DNA of 15,984 nt from an uncultured Lachnospiraceae bacterium (lineage in GTDB: Bacteria; Bacillota_A; Clostridia; Lachnospirales; Lachnospiraceae): contig CAMWWF010000022.1 in the NCBI GenBank assembly GCA_947177885.1, positions 1-15,984 of the forward strand, given 5' to 3'. Position numbers and translations under genes: made by a program. Below the pieces are notes generated by a model. It saw only the letters and a list, made by a program, of their open reading frames with translations, did not search any database and had not been told where the DNA came from. Shown piece by piece: positions 7,481-15,861 of the stretch; the first letter of the stretch is position 1; every line of letters starts with the position of its first letter.

Positions 7481-7509
7481 TGGAAATCATTTTGAGGACA
7501 TGATATAAT
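7481..7509 (+). promoter_or_regulatory. Extended -10 promoter of the six-hairpin gene
   Basis: A perfect TATAAT (7504-7509) is preceded by TGA, giving the extended -10 form TGnTATAAT. Seventeen bases upstream lies TGGAAA (7481-7486), four of six to the -35 consensus. Transcription would begin near 7516, leaving a leader of about 56 bases, so this gene is probably controlled separately from the propeller gene. Confidence 0.7.
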
Positions 7510-7571
7510 AAGACCTTATTCAAGGCAGACAGCGGCCATAATTTGCGGAAATAGAACTTTTGGAGGACAAT

Positions 7572-9635
7572 ATGATTGACCGAAAAGAATTGATAAGCAG
7601 GCATGATCCGGTGCTGGAAGAGGTGGACAAGGAGTCGGCTCTCACAGTAGGAAACGGAGAATTTGCCTTTACGGCAGATGTTACAGGCATGCAGACACTG
7701 TATGAGGAATATGATGTGTTGCCTTTATGTACCATGTCCCAGTGGGGGTGGCATACAAAGCCTGTGAGCAGTGAAAGATATGGATATACCCTGGAAGATC
7801 TGGTGATGACGGAGTATGACGTCTGCGATGGCAGGCATGTGGGATATCCCCAAAAGGAATTTGCCGGCAATGAGGAGGTCTATCAGTGGCTGAGGAAGAA
7901 TCCTCATCGCCTGAATCTGGGCAGGATCGGTTTCCTGTACAAGGGAGAGAGGATCCGGTCGGAACAGCTGACAGATATCCATCAGGAGCTGAAACTGTAT
8001 GAGGGGATTTTGGAGAGTACATTTTTACTGGACGGCATTCCCTGTAGAGTGCTGACGGCATGCCATGATCAGGGGAAAGACGAGATCGGTTTCATTGCAG
8101 AGAGTCCGGCGCTGGCGGAAGGCAGCCTGACAGTGGAGATCTGTTTTCCTTATGGATCTCCGGATATTACCGGTTCCGACTGGAATGCGGATGGACTTCA
8201 TGGTACGGTGTTGGCGGACAGAACGGAGCGGGGAATTTTGCTGAAGAGACAGCTGGACAGGGACAGCTATTTTGTGGAAGTGTCTTCCAGTGGAGAGATC
8301 GGGACGCAGCTTTCGAAGCACAGTCTGACTGTGAAAGCACAGGGCAGTACATTGGAGCTGGCGGCAGCCTTTTATGCGGAGGAAAGTGATGCCCGGGAAA
8401 ATTACGGAAGAGAAAATGTTTCGGAAATTATGGAGGCAAGCCGCCAGGGCTGGAAGGATTTCTGGGAGAAGGGCGGCATCATCCGTCTGAACCGGAGTAA
8501 GGATAAGAGGGCATGGGAGCTGGAGCGCAGGATCATCCTGTCCCAGTATCTGATGGCGGTTAATTCCAGCGGTTCCACGCCGCCGCAGGAAACGGGGCTT
8601 ACCTGTAACAGCTGGTATGGCAAGATGCATCTGGAGATGTATCTCTGGCATTGCGCCTGGCTGCCGCTCTGGAACCACTGCGACCTGCTGGAACGCAGCC
8701 TGAGGTGGTATAGAGAGCATCTTCCCCAGGCCAGAGAGAATGCACGAAGAAACGGTTATAAGGGAGCGCGCTGGCCGAAGATGATCGCTGTGGAGGGAGT
8801 GGATTGTCCTTCCGATATCGCACCACTTTTGGTATGGCAGCAGCCTCATATCATTTACATGATGGAAATGCAGTATCGCAATATAAAAAGTCAGGCATTT
8901 CTGGAGGAATACTGGCAGGTGGTGGAGGAAACAGCACAGTTTATGGCAGACTTTGTAGTGTGGAACAAAGAACATGGCTGTTACGACATTCCCGCTCCCG
9001 TGATTCCCGTGCAGGAATGCCATAAGGCAACCGATACCGTGAATCCTGCTTTTGAAGTAGAGTACTGGAGAGTGACTTTGCGCATTGCCGCGGAATGGGC
9101 GCGGCGTCTGGATAAGGCTCCGGACGTCAAATGGCTGGAGGTGGCTGAGCATATGGCGCAGCTGACTGCCGATGAGGATGTTTATCTGGCTCACGAGAAG
9201 TGTCCCGCCACTTTCACCGAATTTAACAGGGATCATCCTTCCATGCTTGGAGCGTATGGACTGATCGACAGCGATCGTATTGACACGGAGATCATGAGAA
9301 ATACGCTGCATCTGGTGGAGAAGTGCTGGGAGTATCCCACGCTCTGGGGTTGGGACTTTGCGCTCATGGCAATGACAGCGGTGCGTCTGGATGAGCCGGA
9401 GCTTGCCATTCGGCTGTTGTTGAAGGATACTTTGAAGAATTGTTACCTGACAAGCGGAAACAATATGCAGATCAGCAGAAGGGATCTGCCCCTGTATCTG
9501 CCAGGGAACGGTTCCCTGCTTCTGGCGGCAGCCATCATGACCGCAGGCTATGAAGGCTGTGACAGGGAATCGCCCGGTTTTCCGAAGGATGGACAGTGGA
9601 CGGTAGAGTATGAGAATATACAAAAGCTTCCATAG
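7572..9635 (+). CDS. Six-hairpin glycosidase-like protein (GH65/GH95-related fold)
   Basis: 687 residues from ATG at 7572, chosen over the in-frame TTG at 7560 because GGAGG at 7562-7566 is 5 bases before it. No signal peptide, so cytoplasmic. Residues 1 to about 290 look like the N-terminal beta-sandwich of clan GH-L-like enzymes, with GNGEFAFTADVTG near residue 27. The rest resembles an (alpha/alpha)6 barrel: SWYGKMHLEM at 347-356 corresponds in style to the YRGHxFWDTE motif of GH65, and GYKGARWPK at 395 to its GYKGA motif. WEYPTLWGWDFALMAMTAVRL lies near the C-terminus. I cannot assign a numbered family or the acid residue. The location suggests a hydrolase or phosphorylase acting on imported pectin fragments, for example removing rhamnose or another side residue. 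Function by context only. Confidence 0.78.
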   Translation: MIDRKELISRHDPVLEEVDKESALTVGNGEFAFTADVTGMQTLYEEYDVLPLCTMSQWGWHTKPVSSERYGYTLEDLVMTEYDVCDGRHVGYPQKEFAGNEEVYQWLRKNPHRLNLGRIGFLYKGERIRSEQLTDIHQELKLYEGILESTFLLDGIPCRVLTACHDQGKDEIGFIAESPALAEGSLTVEICFPYGSPDITGSDWNADGLHGTVLADRTERGILLKRQLDRDSYFVEVSSSGEIGTQLSKHSLTVKAQGSTLELAAAFYAEESDARENYGRENVSEIMEASRQGWKDFWEKGGIIRLNRSKDKRAWELERRIILSQYLMAVNSSGSTPPQETGLTCNSWYGKMHLEMYLWHCAWLPLWNHCDLLERSLRWYREHLPQARENARRNGYKGARWPKMIAVEGVDCPSDIAPLLVWQQPHIIYMMEMQYRNIKSQAFLEEYWQVVEETAQFMADFVVWNKEHGCYDIPAPVIPVQECHKATDTVNPAFEVEYWRVTLRIAAEWARRLDKAPDVKWLEVAEHMAQLTADEDVYLAHEKCPATFTEFNRDHPSMLGAYGLIDSDRIDTEIMRNTLHLVEKCWEYPTLWGWDFALMAMTAVRLDEPELAIRLLLKDTLKNCYLTSGNNMQISRRDLPLYLPGNGSLLLAAAIMTAGYEGCDRESPGFPKDGQWTVEYENIQKLP

Positions 9636-9828
9636 GCGGTATGACGGGAAGAGCGAAATGTCTGCGGTGAGAGATATAAAAGGCAGACAATGTCAAAGTC
9701 GAGAGAGACGGGGCAAATAAAAAGCAAGAAACGAAAGTGCCAAAAAACGGAAGCATCAGAGAACGAAACACCAAAAAAGCGGCAAATATGCAGGGCAGAA
9801 AACACAGGAGCGAACAAGGAGGTATGGT
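9636..9828 (+). other. Purine-rich spacer before the polygalacturonase gene
   Basis: This 193-base gap is strongly A/G-rich and contains an imperfect 20-base direct repeat (9731-9750 and 9763-9782, sharing ACGAAA, CC and six A). No convincing promoter or terminator is visible, so GH28 is probably co-transcribed with the six-hairpin gene. A 5' ORF from ATG 9690 that runs into GH28 in another frame is considered noncoding. Confidence 0.4.
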
Positions 9829-11199
9829 ATGAAGTCAGTGGAGGTAAAGCTGCCGGAGATTCCGGAGCAGCGTTTTGTGATCACGGAGTATGGCGCGGTG
9901 CCCAACGGAAAGGCATCCAACACAAAAGCCATTGCGGCTGCCATTGAGGCGGCTTCCCGCGCGGGAGGCGGTACGGTGGTGATTCCTGCGGGAGTCTGGC
10001 TGACCGGTCCTATAGAACTAAAATCCAATATCAATCTGTATACGGAAAAGGGCGCCCTGGTCTGTTTCGACAAGAATCCCGAAGAATACCGTGTCTTTCT
10101 GACAGACTATGAAGGACAGCCCCGCATTCGCACTGTCTCCCCCATCCATGCAGGCGAGGCTGAAAATATCGCCATTACCGGATATGGGATTTTCGACGGA
10201 AACGGACAGCTCTGGAGGCCCTTAAAAGAAATGAAGGTGACAAAGAAGCAGTGGCAGCAGTGTCTGAAAAAGTGCCCCCATGTGATCGAGGGCAAGGAGG
10301 GCGGCATCTGGATGCCCACGGAGACCATTTACAGGGGAGCGACGGAGGGGGAACCGGATGTGATCTCTCCCGATGCGGATATTGAGGCGGTGTTGCGTAA
10401 AGCGGCGGAGTATTACGACTATTTCCGGCCTGTGATGGTAAGTCTTGTAAAGTGTGACAGGGTGCTGATCGAGGGAGTGACGCTTCAGAATTCCCCCGCG
10501 TGGAATGTACATCCGCTGTTTACGACAAATCTGACTATCCGTAATGCCAGCATCCGAAATCCTTATTATGCCCAGAACGGCGACGGACTGGATCTGGAAT
10601 CCTGCAGAAAGGTGCATATCCATGATGTGCAGTTTGATGTGGGAGATGATGCGATCTGCATGAAGTCCGGAAAGAATGCGGTGGCCAGGAAAATCCCCGT
10701 TCCCACGGAGGATGTGTATATCCACGACTGCGTAGTCTATCACGGACACGGCGGATTCGTGGTAGGCAGTGAGATGTCCAGAGGCGTGAGGAATGTAACC
10801 GTGGAGAACTGTACTTTTGTGGGGACGGATGTGGGGATCCGTTTTAAGAGTGCGCTGGGCAGAGGCGGCGTGGTGGAGGATATTGACATTAACCATATTT
10901 ATATGACGGATATTGTAAATGAGGCGATCATCTTCACCATGGGATATGTTCTGTCGAACTCTGACGGCTCCGTGGATGAGAATCCCGAGGAGGCTCCCCG
11001 TGAGGATGTTCCTGAATTTAAAAATGTGAGAATGAGAAACATTAACTGCATGGGGGCAAAGCAGGCGATCAAAATAGAAGGCTTAAAGCAACTGCCGATT
11101 CATGACCTGCTGGTGGAGGATTCCTATTTCAGGGCGGAGATCGGTTACACCGAGAGCTACGCGGAGAATATTGTTTTGAATCATGTTGTGTTTGAATAA
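9829..11199 (+). CDS. Polygalacturonase-type glycoside hydrolase, family GH28
   Basis: Hydrolyses alpha-1,4 bonds of galacturonan or related pectin fragments by an inverting mechanism on a right-handed beta-helix. ATG at 9829 follows AAGGAGG (9816-9822); the 456-residue product has no signal peptide, so it acts on imported oligosaccharides, probably as an exo-enzyme. The N-terminal part (YGAVPNGKASNTKAIAAAIEAA, residues 18-39) is the usual pectate-helix entry. Active-site motifs are all present: NSPAW, then NGDGLD with Asp252 and Asp255, GDDAI with Asp273 and Asp274, GHG with His307, and the RFK version of the RIK motif. Around residues 120-180 is an insertion (ETIYRGATEGEPDVISPDADIE) relative to short fungal enzymes, common in bacterial GH28s. 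It is last of the carbohydrate genes. Rhamnogalacturonan or xylogalacturonan specificity cannot be excluded. Confidence 0.94.
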   Translation: MKSVEVKLPEIPEQRFVITEYGAVPNGKASNTKAIAAAIEAASRAGGGTVVIPAGVWLTGPIELKSNINLYTEKGALVCFDKNPEEYRVFLTDYEGQPRIRTVSPIHAGEAENIAITGYGIFDGNGQLWRPLKEMKVTKKQWQQCLKKCPHVIEGKEGGIWMPTETIYRGATEGEPDVISPDADIEAVLRKAAEYYDYFRPVMVSLVKCDRVLIEGVTLQNSPAWNVHPLFTTNLTIRNASIRNPYYAQNGDGLDLESCRKVHIHDVQFDVGDDAICMKSGKNAVARKIPVPTEDVYIHDCVVYHGHGGFVVGSEMSRGVRNVTVENCTFVGTDVGIRFKSALGRGGVVEDIDINHIYMTDIVNEAIIFTMGYVLSNSDGSVDENPEEAPREDVPEFKNVRMRNINCMGAKQAIKIEGLKQLPIHDLLVEDSYFRAEIGYTESYAENIVLNHVVFE

Positions 11200-11246
11200 A
11201 ACGGTAAGATGAATGTATCCGCAGGGGAAGGTAAAGTTTTCTTAAA

Positions 11247-11274
11247 CTGACCGTCAGCTTTGAACTTGTAAAAT
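11247..11274 (+). promoter_or_regulatory. Weak candidate promoter and palindrome before pth
   Basis: TAAAAT at 11269-11274 is a possible -10 box, with CTGACC (11247-11252) a poor -35 at 16 bases. CTGACCGTCAG (11247-11257) is an odd-length palindrome flanked by AAGTT and AACTT arms; it might be a regulator site or the remains of a terminator after GH28. No clear intrinsic terminator separates the pectin genes from pth, so read-through is possible. Confidence 0.28.
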
Positions 11275-11311
11275 GCTGCTGCGCGGCATCAGGGAGGTTG
11301 GAAATACTTAT

Positions 11312-11893
11312 ATGTATATTATTGCAGGTCTGGGGAATCCTGGCAGGGACTATGAGAATACCAGACATAATATCGGCTTTGATGTGATTGACAGGCTGGC
11401 GGATCAGGAGAACATCGGCGTACTGGAAAAGAAGCACAAAGCCATTATCGGCAAGGGCATGATCGCAGGGGAAAAATGCATTCTTGCCAAACCGCAGACT
11501 TTTATGAATCTCAGCGGTGAGAGCGTGCGTGCGCTGCTGGATTACTATAAAGCGGATGAGACTGCGGATCTGATCGTAATTTCCGATGATATCAGCCTCG
11601 ATGTGGGTCAGATCCGGATCCGCAAAAAGGGAAGCGCAGGGGGGCATAATGGCTTAAAGAATATTATCGCCCACCTGGGGCATGACAGCTTTATGCGGGT
11701 AAAGATGGGTGTGGGAGAAAAGCCAAGGGGCTGGGATCTGGCGGATTATGTGCTGGGACATTTCTCTCCTTCGGAGCGGGAAATTATGGATGAGGCCGCG
11801 GAGCGCGCTGCGGATGCCGTTCGTATGATGATCGCGGAGGATGTGGATGTGGCGATGAATGAATATAATAGAAAGCAGCATATGTCCGAATAA
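11312..11893 (+). CDS. pth: Peptidyl-tRNA hydrolase
   Basis: Cleaves the ester bond of peptidyl-tRNAs that drop off ribosomes, recycling tRNA; essential in bacteria. The 193 residues fit the bacterial family. Catalytic features are intact: GLGNPG with Asn9, TRHNIGF with the catalytic His19, KPQTFMNLSG with Asn66, SDD with Asp92 (the partner of the histidine), and GSAGGHNGLKNI with Asn113. ATG at 11312 was chosen because family members start MxxIxGLGNPG; the upstream in-frame ATG at 11273 adds 13 unconserved residues. The only good ribosome site, AGGGAGG at 11291-11297, is 14 bases from this start, unusually far. Its pairing with mfd is the order seen in Bacillus (spoVC-mfd), so this marks conserved core chromosome. 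Confidence 0.96.
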   Translation: MYIIAGLGNPGRDYENTRHNIGFDVIDRLADQENIGVLEKKHKAIIGKGMIAGEKCILAKPQTFMNLSGESVRALLDYYKADETADLIVISDDISLDVGQIRIRKKGSAGGHNGLKNIIAHLGHDSFMRVKMGVGEKPRGWDLADYVLGHFSPSEREIMDEAAERAADAVRMMIAEDVDVAMNEYNRKQHMSE

Positions 11894-11953
11894 TGCGCTG
11901 CCGTATCCGGCACTATTTGGATGGATGCAGAACCGAAACGGAAAGGTATAACA

Positions 11954-14900
11954 ATGCAGGCATTATTGGCACCCCTTCAGGAGCTGGCGGAATTCGACAG
12001 CATTCGCAAAGCGGTGGTCGGGGGACACGCATCCATTGCGCTGACCGGCTGTGTGGATTCTCAGAAGCTTCATATAATCTATGGGATCAGCGATGGCTTA
12101 AAGTGTAAAGTCATCGTTACTTATAGTGATGTAAAAGCAAAGGAATTATTTGAAGAATATAAGTTTTATGACAGAAATGTCATGCTGTATCCGGCAAAGG
12201 ATCTGATCTTTTTTCAGGCGGACATACACGGAAATCAGCTGGTGCGGGAACGTGTGAAGACGCTCCGCAGACTGATGGAACGAAAGCCGGTGACTATTGT
12301 CACCACTTTTGCGGCATTGATGACGCCCCAGGCCCTGTGGAACCGCGAGAAAGATGTCATAGATGTGGAAAGAGGAGGTATCCTTCAGGAGAAGGAGCTT
12401 GCGCGGAAGCTTGTGTCCATGGGATATGAGAAGTGTTATCAGGTAGAGAGCGCAGGTCAATTTTCCGTGCGGGGCGGCATTGTTGACATCTTTGACCTGA
12501 CGGAGGAGAATCCGTACCGCATTGAGCTGTGGGGGGATGAGGTGGAGTCCATTCGCAGTTTTGATATTTTAAGTCAGCGTTCCATTGAAAAGCTGGAAAG
12601 TATTTCCATATTCCCGGCTACAGAATTTGTGCTGGACGAGGACAGAATGCGCGGAGGATTAAAGAAGCTGGAGCAGGAGGCGGCAGAGCAGGAAAAACTG
12701 TTCCGGGACCGGCACTGCCCGGAGGAGGCTCACCGCATCTCCACTCAGATCAGGGAATTACGGGAGCAGCTTCTGGAGTTTCACAGCAGGGCAAATCTGG
12801 AGAGCTATATCCGTTATTTTTATGAAGATATGGTGACATTGCCGGAACTGCTGAAGAACATGGGAGAGACTGTATTTTTCCTGGAGGAACCTGCCCGGAT
12901 TAAGGAACAGGCGGATGCGGTGGAACTGGAGTTTCGGGAAAGTATGTCGCAGCGTGTGGAGAAGGGTTACATCCTCCCGGGGCAGATGGATATTCTCTAC
13001 AGTGGAGAACAGATCGCGGCATCCCTCAGCGGAGGCTGTGTTGTGACTGTTGCCACAATGGATGGCAGGACGGGATACTTCAAGCAGGAGAAAAAGCTGG
13101 ATGTGGCGGCCCGCAGTATCGCGTCCTACAATAACAGCTTCGAGGCCCTGGTAAAGGATCTGACCATGTTTCGGAAGAAGGGGTACAGGGTGCTCCTGCT
13201 GTCCGGATCCCGGACAAGGGCAAAGCGCCTTGCGGAGGATCTGCGCGACAGAGAGCTGGCAGCGGTATATACGGAGGATCCTTTTCGCACCATACAGCCC
13301 GGGGAGATAGTGACCTGTTATGGGTATGTGGGACAGGGGTTTGAATATCCTTTCTTAAAGTTTGTGGTACTTTCCGAAACGGATATCTTCGGCTCGGAGA
13401 AGAAAAAGAAGAAGGCCAAAAAGCTGTATCAGGGGCAGAAGATCAAGGACTTTAACGAGCTTAAGGTAGGGGATTATGTGGTACATGAAACCCATGGTCT
13501 GGGTATTTACCGGGGAATTGAAAAGGTGGAGATGGAGAATGTCGTCAAGGACTATATGAAGATAGAGTACCGTGACGGCGGAAATCTCTATGTACTTGCC
13601 ACCGGTCTGGATGTGATCCAGAAATATGCATCCTCCGAGGCGAAGAAGCCAAAGCTGAACAGGCTGGGCTCCAAAGAGTGGGAGAAGACCAAGACAAAAG
13701 TCCGCAGTGCCGTCAATGAGGTGGCGAAGGATCTGGTGGAGCTTTATGCCATAAGGCAGCAGAGCCAGGGCTATGTCTATGGAAAAGACACGGTGTGGCA
13801 GAGAGAATTTGAGGAAATGTTTCCTTTCGAGGAGACGGAGGATCAGCTGGCGGCCATCGCTGACACCAAGGCGGATATGGAGAGCACGAAGATCATGGAT
13901 CGCCTGATCTGCGGTGATGTGGGGTATGGTAAGACGGAAATAGCCATCCGCGCTGCGTTTAAGGCGGTGCAGGAGGGGAAGCAGGTGGTATATCTGGTTC
14001 CCACCACGATTCTGGCGCAGCAGCATTACAATACCTTTGTCCAGAGAATGAGCCATTTCCCTGTCAATATACGGCTTATGAGCCGATTCCGGACGGCTGC
14101 GGAGATCAGAAAGACTGTCTCGGAACTGCAGAAGGGAATGGCGGATATTGTCATCGGCACCCACCGTGTGTTGTCTGATGATGTGAAATTCAAGGATCTG
14201 GGACTTCTCATTATTGATGAGGAGCAGCGCTTTGGGGTGACTCACAAGGAAAAGATCAAGAAACTGAAGGAAAATGTGGATGTACTGACGCTCACGGCAA
14301 CGCCCATTCCCAGAACTCTTCACATGAGCCTTATCGGCATCCGGGATATGAGTGTGCTGGAGGAAGCACCGGAGGACCGTCTGCCCATCCAGACTTTTGT
14401 GTGCGAGTATAACGAGGAACTGGTGCGGGAGGCGATTTCCCGTGAACTGGCCCGTGACGGGCAGGTCTATTATGTTTATAACCGGGTCAACAATATCGCA
14501 GATATTGCGGCGAAGATTGCCGGTCTGGTACCGGAGGCAACGGTGGCCTTTGCGCATGGCCAGATGAAAGAACGGGAGCTGGAACGGATCATGTTTGACT
14601 TTATCAATGGTGAGATCGATGTGCTGGTATCCACCACCATCATAGAGACGGGCATGGATATCTCAAACGTCAATACCATGATCATCCACGATTCGGATAA
14701 TATGGGACTTTCCCAGCTATACCAGTTAAGGGGGCGGGTGGGGCGTTCCAACCGCACTGCCTATGCCTTTCTGATGTATAAACGGGACAAGATGTTGAAA
14801 GAGGTTGCGGAGAAGCGTCTGGAAGCCATCCGGGAGTTTACGGATCTGGGAAGCGGGTTCAAGATCGCCATGCGGGATCTGGAGATCCGCGGCGCCGGGA

Positions 14901-15487
14901 ATCTGCTGGGAGTGCGCCAGCACGGTCATATGGAGGCAGTGGGGTATGATCTGTACTGTAAGATGCTCAATGAGGCGGTACAGACCTTAAAAGGAGTTGC
15001 TGTGGCAGTCGATTTCGCCACTCTGATCGATCTGGATGTGGATGCTTACATTCCCGACACCTACATTGTCAATGAGGTGCAGAAGCTGGATATTTATAAG
15101 CGGATCGCGGGCATTGAGAACAGTAAGGAGCGGGACGATATGAAAGATGAACTGCTGGACCGCTTCGGTGAGATCCCCAGGCCCGTGGACAATCTGCTGC
15201 GGATCGCACTGATCCGCGTGGCGGCACATGGGCTTTACATGACAGACATCAAAGGAAAGAATGAGAGGATCGCGTTTACCTTCCGGCCGGATGCGTCCAT
15301 AGACCCGGAGGGCGTTCCGAGGCTTTTGAGAATGTATGGACGGAATCTTACCTTTACTGCATACGGAAATCCGTTCTTCACTTATAAATATAAAAAGACG
15401 GGACTGGTGGAGACAGACGCGGAGCTTTTATTAAATAAAACGGAAGAATTACTGAAAGACTTTGAGGGAGTTTTATTGCCCTCATAA
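11954..15487 (+). CDS. mfd: Transcription-repair coupling factor Mfd
   Basis: ATP-driven DNA translocase that pushes stalled RNA polymerase off damaged DNA and recruits UvrA. The start at 11954 is preferred: AAAGG at 11942-11946 is 7 bases upstream, and MQALLAPLQEL matches family starts; ATG at 11921 adds 11 residues and lacks a ribosome site. The product has 1177 residues, full length. Order: UvrB-like N-terminal region, with the family motif SAGQFSVRGGIVDIFD near 165-180; the RNA-polymerase-binding CarD-like domain around 495-560 (LKVGDYVVHETHGLGIY); helicase motif I GDVGYGKTE at 654-662 with Lys660; motif II DEEQ at 755-758; motif III TATPIPRT; motif VI QLRGRVGR at 924-931; and the TRG/D7 C-terminal part. 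It is 60 bases after pth, probably co-transcribed. Overall intact, with no frameshift seen. Confidence 0.97.
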   Translation: MQALLAPLQELAEFDSIRKAVVGGHASIALTGCVDSQKLHIIYGISDGLKCKVIVTYSDVKAKELFEEYKFYDRNVMLYPAKDLIFFQADIHGNQLVRERVKTLRRLMERKPVTIVTTFAALMTPQALWNREKDVIDVERGGILQEKELARKLVSMGYEKCYQVESAGQFSVRGGIVDIFDLTEENPYRIELWGDEVESIRSFDILSQRSIEKLESISIFPATEFVLDEDRMRGGLKKLEQEAAEQEKLFRDRHCPEEAHRISTQIRELREQLLEFHSRANLESYIRYFYEDMVTLPELLKNMGETVFFLEEPARIKEQADAVELEFRESMSQRVEKGYILPGQMDILYSGEQIAASLSGGCVVTVATMDGRTGYFKQEKKLDVAARSIASYNNSFEALVKDLTMFRKKGYRVLLLSGSRTRAKRLAEDLRDRELAAVYTEDPFRTIQPGEIVTCYGYVGQGFEYPFLKFVVLSETDIFGSEKKKKKAKKLYQGQKIKDFNELKVGDYVVHETHGLGIYRGIEKVEMENVVKDYMKIEYRDGGNLYVLATGLDVIQKYASSEAKKPKLNRLGSKEWEKTKTKVRSAVNEVAKDLVELYAIRQQSQGYVYGKDTVWQREFEEMFPFEETEDQLAAIADTKADMESTKIMDRLICGDVGYGKTEIAIRAAFKAVQEGKQVVYLVPTTILAQQHYNTFVQRMSHFPVNIRLMSRFRTAAEIRKTVSELQKGMADIVIGTHRVLSDDVKFKDLGLLIIDEEQRFGVTHKEKIKKLKENVDVLTLTATPIPRTLHMSLIGIRDMSVLEEAPEDRLPIQTFVCEYNEELVREAISRELARDGQVYYVYNRVNNIADIAAKIAGLVPEATVAFAHGQMKERELERIMFDFINGEIDVLVSTTIIETGMDISNVNTMIIHDSDNMGLSQLYQLRGRVGRSNRTAYAFLMYKRDKMLKEVAEKRLEAIREFTDLGSGFKIAMRDLEIRGAGNLLGVRQHGHMEAVGYDLYCKMLNEAVQTLKGVAVAVDFATLIDLDVDAYIPDTYIVNEVQKLDIYKRIAGIENSKERDDMKDELLDRFGEIPRPVDNLLRIALIRVAAHGLYMTDIKGKNERIAFTFRPDASIDPEGVPRLLRMYGRNLTFTAYGNPFFTYKYKKTGLVETDAELLLNKTEELLKDFEGVLLPS

Positions 15488-15490
15488 AAT
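15462..15490 (+). promoter_or_regulatory. Candidate promoter for the 33-aa gene, inside the mfd end
   Basis: TTGAGG (15462-15467), 17 bases, TAAAAT (15485-15490) fits a sigma-A promoter overlapping the mfd stop codon. The same stretch forms a 6-bp stem (15463-15468 with 15479-15484, loop of 10) without a T-run, so no real terminator for mfd is seen. Transcription would begin near 15497, about 107 bases before the small ORF. Confidence 0.42.
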
Positions 15491-15603
15491 GATATCTTCT
15501 ATTCAGAACAAAGATTCGAAACAGAGAGCCAATGAATGGAACCGGCGGATCAGACCGGTACAGGACAGGCTGAAGGATGAATTCTGGATAGGAGGTATTT
15601 TTT

Positions 15604-15705
15604 ATGAAAGGTTATCACACACAGAGCGGTTATATGGGGCTGGTGGAAGGCAGTTATATTCTGTTTGCCAGTGAGGAGGAATACAGGGAATATATGGCGG
15701 AATAG
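15604..15705 (+). CDS. Small protein of 33 residues, conserved-looking, unknown function
   Basis: ATG at 15604 follows a consensus AGGAGG (15590-15595) at 8 bases, and the frame closes at 15703-15705. The product begins MKGYHTQSGYMG and ends EEEYREYMAE: aromatic-rich (five Tyr, one Phe), acidic at the C-terminus, with no membrane segment or signal. The pattern GYMGxVxGxYxLFAxExEYxEYM resembles tiny proteins I recall from Lachnospiraceae genomes, but I cannot check that here. I do not know its function. It lies between mfd and a repeat block, with its own possible promoter. The ribosome site and the pattern-like composition favour a real gene over chance. Confidence 0.68.
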   Translation: MKGYHTQSGYMGLVEGSYILFASEEEYREYMAE

Positions 15706-15742
15706 CGGGCGGGATTTTCCGGTATCAAAAAGGATTATTCTC

Positions 15743-15771
15743 TTTTCCAAGAGCCGGAATTATGGTAAAAT
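15743..15771 (+). promoter_or_regulatory. Extended -10 promoter-like sequence before the repeat block
   Basis: TAAAAT (15766-15771) preceded by TGG gives an extended -10 (TGnTAAAAT). TTTTCC (15743-15748), at 17 bases, is a poor -35. The expected start near 15778 lies just before the first base of the outer stem at 15781. It may drive a structured RNA or a downstream gene outside the window. Confidence 0.4.
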
Positions 15772-15787
15772 GTCCGCAAAGGGCAGA

Positions 15788-15850
15788 GTCAAATGTTCAA
15801 ATAAAAATCTGCCGTGCTGGCACGAGCAGATGTTTATTTGAACATTTGAC
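15788..15850. repeat. Long inverted repeat, 25-bp arms
   Basis: The arm 15788-15812 pairs with 15826-15850 over 25 bp with one mismatch. The 13-base interior forms a further CGTG/CACG stem closed by CTGG with a bulged A. As DNA it could extrude a cruciform; as RNA it is a nearly continuous 29-bp stem. Confidence 0.85.
15803..15831 (-). terminator. Leftward intrinsic terminator candidate, copy 1
   Basis: On the minus strand ATCTGC, a bulged T, CGTG, loop CCAG, CACG and GCAGAT form a 10-bp stem (15807-15831), followed by four T then A. This would stop leftward transcription entering from beyond the right edge. Confidence 0.5.
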
Positions 15851-15857
15851 GAGCGAA
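15803..15857. repeat. Direct repeat, copy 1 (55 bp)
   Basis: Identical over 55 bases to 15930-15984, with a period of 127 bp. It runs from a five-A tract through the inner hairpin and right arm of the inverted repeat to GAGCGAA. The long left arm (15788-15802) is not part of the repeat. Confidence 0.9.
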
Positions 15858-15861
15858 GCGA

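Noticed and set aside
7426..7503. 25-codon ORF in the spacer before the six-hairpin gene
   Set aside because: The purine-rich stretch is directly against the ATG with no spacing, and the ORF overlaps the -35 and -10 region of a stronger promoter call.
8025..9623. 532-codon open frame on the minus strand opposite the six-hairpin gene
   Set aside because: Antisense shadow produced by codon bias; no family features or plausible start site.
9690..9947. 85-codon frame with a fair ribosome site (AAAAGG) before GH28
   Set aside because: It overlaps the GH28 start by 119 bases, its first half is a lysine-rich translation of purine-rich spacer, and its second half is a shifted reading of GH28.
11921..11953. 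Mfd start at ATG 11921
   Set aside because: No ribosome site precedes it, whereas ATG 11954 has AAAGG at suitable spacing and gives the family-like N-terminus.
13355..14557. 400-codon minus-strand frame opposite the mfd helicase motifs
   Set aside because: The plus strand encodes the conserved Mfd motifs here; the antisense product has no domain.
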